Shown: positions 58,513 to 64,000 of the stretch, piece by piece
Position numbering within the stretch: the first letter of the stretch is position 1
Layout: every line of letters begins with the position of its first letter
Assembly (NCBI GenBank): GCA_030374805.1
Contig: JARGSG010000015.1
Location: 682,001-746,000, forward strand
Direction of reading: 5' to 3'
Origin: Gracilaria gracilis
Taxonomy: Eukaryota; Rhodophyta; Florideophyceae; Gracilariales; Gracilariaceae
DNA length: 64,000 bases
The notes under the pieces: generated by a model
Database searches by the model: none
What the model was told of the DNA's origin: nothing
Seen by the model: only the letters and a program-made list of their open reading frames with translations
Program-made: the position numbers and the translations under genes

Positions 58513-60675
58513 ATGGAAAGACCTAAAAGGATTACTCGTGGCTCTAGCGCGCCACCTAGCCACAAGGGTTCTGCTGCGGCTTCGGCCGCTGAACCCATTC
58601 TGGATAATCCCGAGGAGTTGCTTCGGCAACCTCGGGCCGGAACCTCAAAGGATACGGGCACTCAGCCACCGTTGGCTCCTGAACCTAACAAGGATTTGCC
58701 GACAACGGTTGAGGACCTTTGGCCCCAATTGGAAGATCGAGCGAAAGCTCTTTTTACCGCTACGGTTAATGAAGCTATGACCTCAATGGACATGGACGCC
58801 GTTACCCGCTTGGTGGTTGATCGAGCCGTGCACGAGCTCTCTCAACGCATACCTAAATTGGTTGAAACATACCTCTTAACGGGTGCCCGGGAGCATATCT
58901 ACCGAGTGGTTCAAGACCTTTGGGTTTCTGAAGGAATGGCGGAAGCCAAAACCCCTGGGGTGAATGTGGTTACTCGCATACCACAAGGGATCCCTGCTGG
59001 TTCTTCCGCACCAATCAAGCCAATTCCGGCCGATAGTGCGTACCTACAAGGTTTAAGGCAAGGTCAAGAGGGCCATATAGAGATGAGCCCTCGAGACGTG
59101 TACTTGCCACCCATTGGAGGTAACGTTCGAAAGGACACCAAGGCTGGTGGACCTGAGGACGATTCGTCTGACCCAGATGAGGGGCGACGAAGAAGAAACC
59201 GCAAGGGTAAAGAAAGGAGGAGGAAAAAGGGAAAGAATCGCGGCTACGACTCTGACCCCGATTCCTCGAGCTCCGATACCGATACTGGTTCATCGTCGGA
59301 TGATGACCGTAAAGGTAGACGCCAGAAGAGACCGAACAGGTTGGCGAAGAAGTCGTCAAAGAGAAACCAGAAAGGTAAGAAGAAACGGTACGAGTCGTCC
59401 GACTCGGATTCGGACACCGATACAACCCTAGAGGTGCGTCAGCCGCTGAACGATATGTTCACCAAAGCGGTTGATTATAGGTCATATCGGTTGAGAAACC
59501 GATCCTCTGCTTACACCCAAGAGGTTGCGCAGAAGATCACCAAGCACCATAAGAAGCTCAGCTTCCAGATGGGTGATACTACCTTCACAGGTGATGATCC
59601 CATTGCGGTAATTGAGTTTCTACAGAAGTTCAAGATTGCATGCGACCAAAATGGTTTTTCCGAAGGCGCTGCCATGTGGTTATTCCAGTTTTACCTTAAA
59701 GGTCAAGCTTACCACTTGCTGCAAGGCAGGCTCCGTGGAAATACCCTGGCGGTTGATGACGAGGGGACAGAGATGTTAGAGACGTACCCAGAAGTGGTTA
59801 ATTTCATGTTGGAAACTTACGCTACCGATGAGGTTATCCAGGAAGGTTACGCTGAGGTGCAGGCATATCGCCAACGCTCTAGCCAAACCGAAATGGAATT
59901 CTCGTTGGGCCTTTGGAATCTGGCCACCCGATGCGGTAATGTCTTTACCACTAGTAGGTTGAAGTCGCTCTTTGCCGACAATGTTGACAAAGCGATCCGT
60001 TCGCAGGTACGCAATTACCTGGCGAACAACCGTAAGGTGGACTATAATGGGCTTGCCCGTTATGCCCAGGGACTAGGTGACACTCTCCGTCACGGAAAGA
60101 AGCCGTCGGCGTCCCATACCTCAAAGGATAAACCGAAACGGTCAGTATTGGAGCTAGAAGAAAGCACTACCTCAGAGGGAGATTCGCTCATTCGCGTACC
60201 AACAGGAATGGCAGTTCATCTCGTGACTGCGCCGCAGGCTCAGTCACGAGCCACCTCCATTGGTAATTGGTCGTCGACAGTACCACCAGCTTCGGTAAGG
60301 TCGCCACCAAGTGCGGCGAGCACTCAACAAACCTCAACGGGTGGTTCGCAAGCATCTTCATATGCTACAGCACCAACCAATCCGGTTACCCGACCTACCT
60401 CTATGGCAATGCGTGATCCCCAGACAGGTGGATTGGTTTGCTGGCTCTGTTTGTCGCCAGACCATCTGGCGAACAGATGTGACAAAATACCCCCAGGGGT
60501 GCGCGAACATCTGATCAGTGCCAGGCAGCAAAACCACCGTAACCTATATGGATCTGGAAAGAGGGTACAAGCTCAACCATCACCATCTCAGGTTCATCTC
60601 GTCGAGGAAACACCAATCTTGGAGAAGGACAGTCCCGCTCAGGAGGAGCAGGAAAACACCGAACGGTTAGCGTAG
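58513..60675 (+). CDS. gag: Retrotransposon gag polyprotein
   Basis: 720-aa Gag of the gypsy-type element. The N-terminal part is followed by a Lys/Arg/Ser/Asp-rich linker (about 215-310). Next is a capsid-like retrotransposon gag domain (about 355-540: FTGDDPIAVIEFLQKFKIAC, AAMWLFQFYLKGQAYHLLQG, RQRSSQTEMEFSLGLWNLA). A single CCHC zinc knuckle C-x2-C-x4-H-x4-C (CWLCLSPDHLANRC, about 643-656) binds the element's RNA. The ATG at 58513 is preferred over a TTG nine bases upstream. The frame ends in TAG at 60673-60675, overlapping the pol frame, which is open from 60543 in the -1 phase. Confidence 0.92.
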   Translation: MERPKRITRGSSAPPSHKGSAAASAAEPILDNPEELLRQPRAGTSKDTGTQPPLAPEPNKDLPTTVEDLWPQLEDRAKALFTATVNEAMTSMDMDAVTRLVVDRAVHELSQRIPKLVETYLLTGAREHIYRVVQDLWVSEGMAEAKTPGVNVVTRIPQGIPAGSSAPIKPIPADSAYLQGLRQGQEGHIEMSPRDVYLPPIGGNVRKDTKAGGPEDDSSDPDEGRRRRNRKGKERRRKKGKNRGYDSDPDSSSSDTDTGSSSDDDRKGRRQKRPNRLAKKSSKRNQKGKKKRYESSDSDSDTDTTLEVRQPLNDMFTKAVDYRSYRLRNRSSAYTQEVAQKITKHHKKLSFQMGDTTFTGDDPIAVIEFLQKFKIACDQNGFSEGAAMWLFQFYLKGQAYHLLQGRLRGNTLAVDDEGTEMLETYPEVVNFMLETYATDEVIQEGYAEVQAYRQRSSQTEMEFSLGLWNLATRCGNVFTTSRLKSLFADNVDKAIRSQVRNYLANNRKVDYNGLARYAQGLGDTLRHGKKPSASHTSKDKPKRSVLELEESTTSEGDSLIRVPTGMAVHLVTAPQAQSRATSIGNWSSTVPPASVRSPPSAASTQQTSTGGSQASSYATAPTNPVTRPTSMAMRDPQTGGLVCWLCLSPDHLANRCDKIPPGVREHLISARQQNHRNLYGSGKRVQAQPSPSQVHLVEETPILEKDSPAQEEQENTERLA

Positions 60676-62472
60676 GGGCCACCCCTAACCGTGAATTGGA
60701 AGGCCCGTCGATACCGGAACGGGAAACCTTAATGGTGGAAAAAGAAGAATCAGATGTACCCAATGTGGTGTGTCTAATGAAGTACAATAACTATAAAGTT
60801 AATGCTTCAGTAAGCTTTCTCAATTACCTACAGGTCCCCGTTGCGTGTGTACTCGATACCGGCGCCGGTCCGAATGTGCTAAACGCTCGCGTCATACCCG
60901 ATGCGGTCTTGCGGAACATTCGGCCTGCCCCGACTATCAACCCGCTGGTGGACGCTAATGAGCGCCCACTGCACCTTAGAGGAATGTTAACCACTGTGGT
61001 ACAACTTGGAACCTTGAAGGTGAAGCTCAATTTCTTTGTGGTGGATCGTCTGGCGACAGACTGTATCCTCGGGACCAACTTTATTGACAAACATGTCAAG
61101 GCAATTTTGCCAGGGTCCCGAACGGTCGCTCTCCGTCAAGGTGGTCGTATTGCCATACTGGGTAATACGCAGACCAAAAATGGTTGGCGTAAGAAGCCGA
61201 GGTTCAATATACCCACCGAAACGGTTTCAAACAAGATACGGCTCACCAAATTGGTTTCAATTCCGGCTATGACCCAAATGGTAGTGAATGTCTCATGCGC
61301 AGTTCCAGGATTGGTAATGCTACAGAACCATCCTAGGTTGGCAGAAAGACATCTCGCCTTGATGGCAAACGGGATTATCGACAACATCCCTAACCAATCC
61401 TTCAAGGTGTACTTGAGTAACTTTAGCAATCACATTGTTAAGTTACCCAAGAATACCACTATTGGAATCGCATTGCCGGCACCACAAGGGGTTTTCACGG
61501 TCTCACCTAATGGGTTGGGCGAGGTCGCCACCTCTAAGGAAGGGGGGGGAACGGAGGCGCCATACCCTGCATATGCGCCCCCGTTATCGACAAATACCAA
61601 AATGGAACAGAAGATCGCCAGTACCTTTAAGGTTAGGGATCAGGAAAAGACTATGGAACTGGACCCAGTGCGGAATTGGAGAGAGGAAGTCCAGATCGGT
61701 GCGGAGAACCAGGCTCTCCGAGACCGGATCCTCAGTCTCTTAGAAGAATTTGAACCCATGTGGTCGGGCCGGTTGGGCCAAATTGAGGCTACAGAGCACC
61801 GTATTGATATGGTGCCTGGCTGGAAACCCATTTACCAGCAGCCTTACCGTGCAGGTCCAAAAGCCCGGGAGGTTGAGCTCAATGAGGTCGAGAGAATGCT
61901 CCGTGAAGGTGTCATAGAACCAGCAAATGCGGACTGGGCCAGCCCTGTGGTTCTCGTCACAAAGAAGAATGATACCCGTATGCGGTTCTGTGTGGACTAC
62001 AGAAGACTGAATAGTATGACCATTAGGGATTCGTACCCAATACCTAGAATGGACGAGTGTATAGATTCGTTGGGCAACGCCAAGATCTTTACTACGCTCG
62101 ATGCCAATTGTGGTTATTGGCAGGTACCTATCAGGGAAGAAGACAAGGACAAAACTACGTTTACTTGCCACGCTGGGTTATTCCGTTTTACGCGTATGCC
62201 CTTTGGGTTGCGAAATGCCCCGGCTACCTTTCAGAGGGCGTTAGATATAATCCTTTCGAAGGTGAAGTGGAGAACCGCTCTGGTATACATCGATGATGTA
62301 ATCATATATTCCAGAACGGTAGAGGAACATTTCCACCATGTTAGGGAAGTTTTGAACCTTTTGAGGGAATCTGGAGTAACGTTGAAGCTCCGCAAGTGCG
62401 AATTCTTCACCAAAGAGGTAGAATACCTTGGTCATATCATCAGCCCTGGGAGGTTAGAAGTGACGGCCGCGG
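60543..62472 (+). CDS. pol: Retrotransposon pol, protease and reverse transcriptase part
   Basis: This pol frame is open from 60543 (after a TAA) and is -1 relative to gag. The overlap with gag is about 130 nt and the first ATG is at 60732, so expression by -1 frameshifting or by internal initiation is possible. The aspartic protease shows the ACVLDTGAGPNVL active site and a later TDCILGTNFI. The reverse transcriptase has MRFCVDYRRLN, TTLDANCGYWQ, FTRMPFGLRNAPATFQ and the catalytic YIDDVIIYS, ending LGHIISPGRLEV. The frame is then lost: similarity continues from 62473 in the +1 phase, while this phase runs on to a stop at 62631-62633 as nonsense. Confidence 0.92.
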
Positions 62473-64000
62473 AATATCCGGGCCGTGCAGGAGGCGAAGC
62501 CACCCACGTCCCAGACGGAAATCCGATCCTTTATAGGTTTGTGCAATGTGTACCGCCGGTTTATCAAGGGATTTGCCAAGATAGCGGCTCCCCTCAACAG
62601 GAAGCTGCTGAAAGGTCAACCTACAAGGTTTGAATGTCTTACCAATGAGGAAATGGATGCGTTCGAGGCGCTGAAACATGCGCTCTTGACACCTCCCATC
62701 TTGGCATTACCCAAAGCTGGTTTACGATACACGTTGGATACTGACGCTTCGGACGCCCAAATTGGTTGTTGTCTTATGCAGGAGCAAGAAAACGGCGACA
62801 AACTACCTATAGGGTACTGGAGCCGTGCTTTGCACGCTGCAGAAAAGAACTACACAACAACCGAAAAGGAATGTCTGGCAGTAGTCTGGAGCATGTTGAT
62901 GCTCCGTCCCTACCTATATGGTGAAAGGTTCACGCTTCGAACCGACCATGATGCCCTACGGTGGATACTGGGTCTGGCCGACGCATCAGGCAGACTTGCC
63001 CGATGGCGGTTACGACTTTCAGAGTTCGAGTATGACGTACAGTACCGTCCAGGTATCAAGCACAATGTCGCAGACGCGATGTCTCGCATTACCACAGATG
63101 GTTTGGACACCGAGCCGGTAGAGGATGATATCCCATGCTTTACCATCTCTACCAACCCTGATGGTGATACCTTAGAAGGTTACTGGACTCTACCCGAAGA
63201 GGATACGTGGTTTAGTGATGCCATCGCTCGGGAAATACTCGCCCTCGAGGAAACAGACGTCATGCCAATTACCCGCGAGGAATTCCTGAGAGAGCAAGCA
63301 AACGATGTTTATTGCCGCTCTCTCATGGACCAAGTAGGTATGAAAGACTCGAACTTTGACGTCGACCGAAATGGTTTCCTGGTGAGGCGAGCTCCTATTG
63401 ATGGTTCCCTTCAGAAGGTAGTGCCCAAGGTGCTGCGCCCTCGGGTGCTGTACCTAGCCCACTACCCAAGGCTATCAGGACACCCTGGAGGTACGAGAAT
63501 GTACTACACCTTGAGGCAAGGGTACTACTGGCCTCATATGGCTAATGATATATATACCTTTGTAGGTCAATGTGAATCTTGCGTACGTACCCGTGGAGGT
63601 CTCCGGAAGCACAGGAAATACTTGAAGTTATTCCCTGCAGCGGGTCCTCTCGAGTTCGTCGCAATAGACCTTCTGGGTCCATTACCAAAAACCACAAGGG
63701 GATATCAGTACATCATCGTAATCACCGACAGGTTCTCGAAGCTCACGCGAGCGATACCCTTGAAGGACACGAAATCGACGACCCTCGCGGTGGCGTTCTT
63801 GAACAATTGGATCTACCCGTATGGTGCACCGCTTTATCTACTTACCGACAATGGTTCGAACTTAGCTTCGAAGTTCTTTGAAGCTGTTTGTAACCTCTTG
63901 GGTATTAAGCACTACTTCACTACTGCCTACCATCCGCAAACGAATGGGCAAGTGGAGCGCTTTAACCGAACACTGGTATCTAGGCTGCGACATTATACGG
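62473..64000 (+). CDS. pol: Retrotransposon pol, RNase H and integrase part (partial)
   Basis: Continuation of pol in the next phase, open to the window edge. It starts with the RT thumb/connection (YRRFIKGFAKIAAPL). RNase H follows, with DTDASDAQIGC, YTTTEKECLAVVW and TDHDALRW. The integrase has the HHCC zinc-binding motif (HYPRLSGHPGG ... CESC) and the DD-E core: AIDLLGPLP, YLLTDNGSNL and NGQVERFNRTL. Chromodomain and 3' LTR, if present, lie beyond the edge. The junction is consistent with one extra base near 62470-62473 in an otherwise intact polyprotein. Confidence 0.9.

Larger units (their letters stand above)
57700..64000 (+). mobile_element. Ty3/gypsy-type LTR retrotransposon, 3' end outside window
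   Basis: Order is gag, protease, reverse transcriptase, RNase H, integrase, which defines Ty3/gypsy (Metaviridae-like) elements. The stretch from about 57.7 to 58.5 kb lacks genes and has promoter features, so it probably contains the 5' LTR and leader. LTR borders cannot be set because the 3' LTR is not in the window. Coding regions are almost intact, with one frame break in pol. Codon use is close to the host genes of intermediate GC. Confidence 0.93.

Noticed and set aside
1-64000. CRISPR array, rRNA, organelle or bacterial origin of the contig
   Set aside because: No spaced direct repeats of CRISPR form. Introns, Sm proteins, XRN1, APC/C and Golgi genes show nuclear DNA of a eukaryote.

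Overview
The window is nuclear DNA of a eukaryote, most likely a red alga (Porphyridium-like, though the species cannot be fixed from this sequence). The main pointer is a phycobilisome linker at 6.2-7.8 kb with an intact linker domain and an N-terminal plastid transit peptide, surrounded by ordinary eukaryotic housekeeping genes. Genes are dense and mostly intronless, on alternating strands with short divergent promoters. Only two genes show clear spliceosomal introns, XRN1 and SmD2, and in both the first coding exon is tiny (4 and 17 nt).

Layout 0-25.7 kb: SRP72 (-), a 51-aa STMP1-like mitochondrial micropeptide (+), glutamate 5-kinase (-), phycobilisome linker (-), a DHHC-type palmitoyltransferase whose signature reads CHHC (-), a 153-aa LP-repeat protein (+), the APC/C activator CDH1/FZR (-, with its IR tail in another frame), XRN1 (+), a mitochondrial NAD-isocitrate dehydrogenase regulatory-type subunit (-), COG5 (+) and an unidentified 575-aa nuclear-type protein (-).

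Layout 25.7-42.7 kb: a 4.4-kb stretch with no convincing gene, then an orphan two-TM protein (-), the Hsp70 exchange factor FES1 (+), a glycerophosphodiester phosphodiesterase (-), NOP58 (+), SmD2 (-, three exons), a site-2 protease (+), a plastid-type single-TM protein (-) and BTB protein 1 (+). The block 38.8-42 kb and the block 7.6-9.7 kb are extremely GC-rich compared with the rest.

Layout 42.7-64 kb: accessory DNA. Two more BTB paralogues (48.0 and 50.6 kb) are spread through gene-poor sequence holding gene relics and palindromes. Next come a Sel1-repeat gene built from near-identical 108-bp units, interrupted upstream by one in-frame TAG and followed by a 13-bp minisatellite, and a Ty3/gypsy-type LTR retrotransposon that runs off the right edge.

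Functionally the window combines RNA metabolism (SRP72, XRN1, NOP58, SmD2), trafficking and membrane proteolysis (COG5, palmitoyltransferase, S2P), proteostasis and cell cycle (FES1, CDH1, BTB proteins), mitochondrial metabolism (IDH, STMP1-like) and photosynthetic antenna assembly. There is no operon-like organisation. No CRISPR array, rRNA or convincing tRNA was seen.
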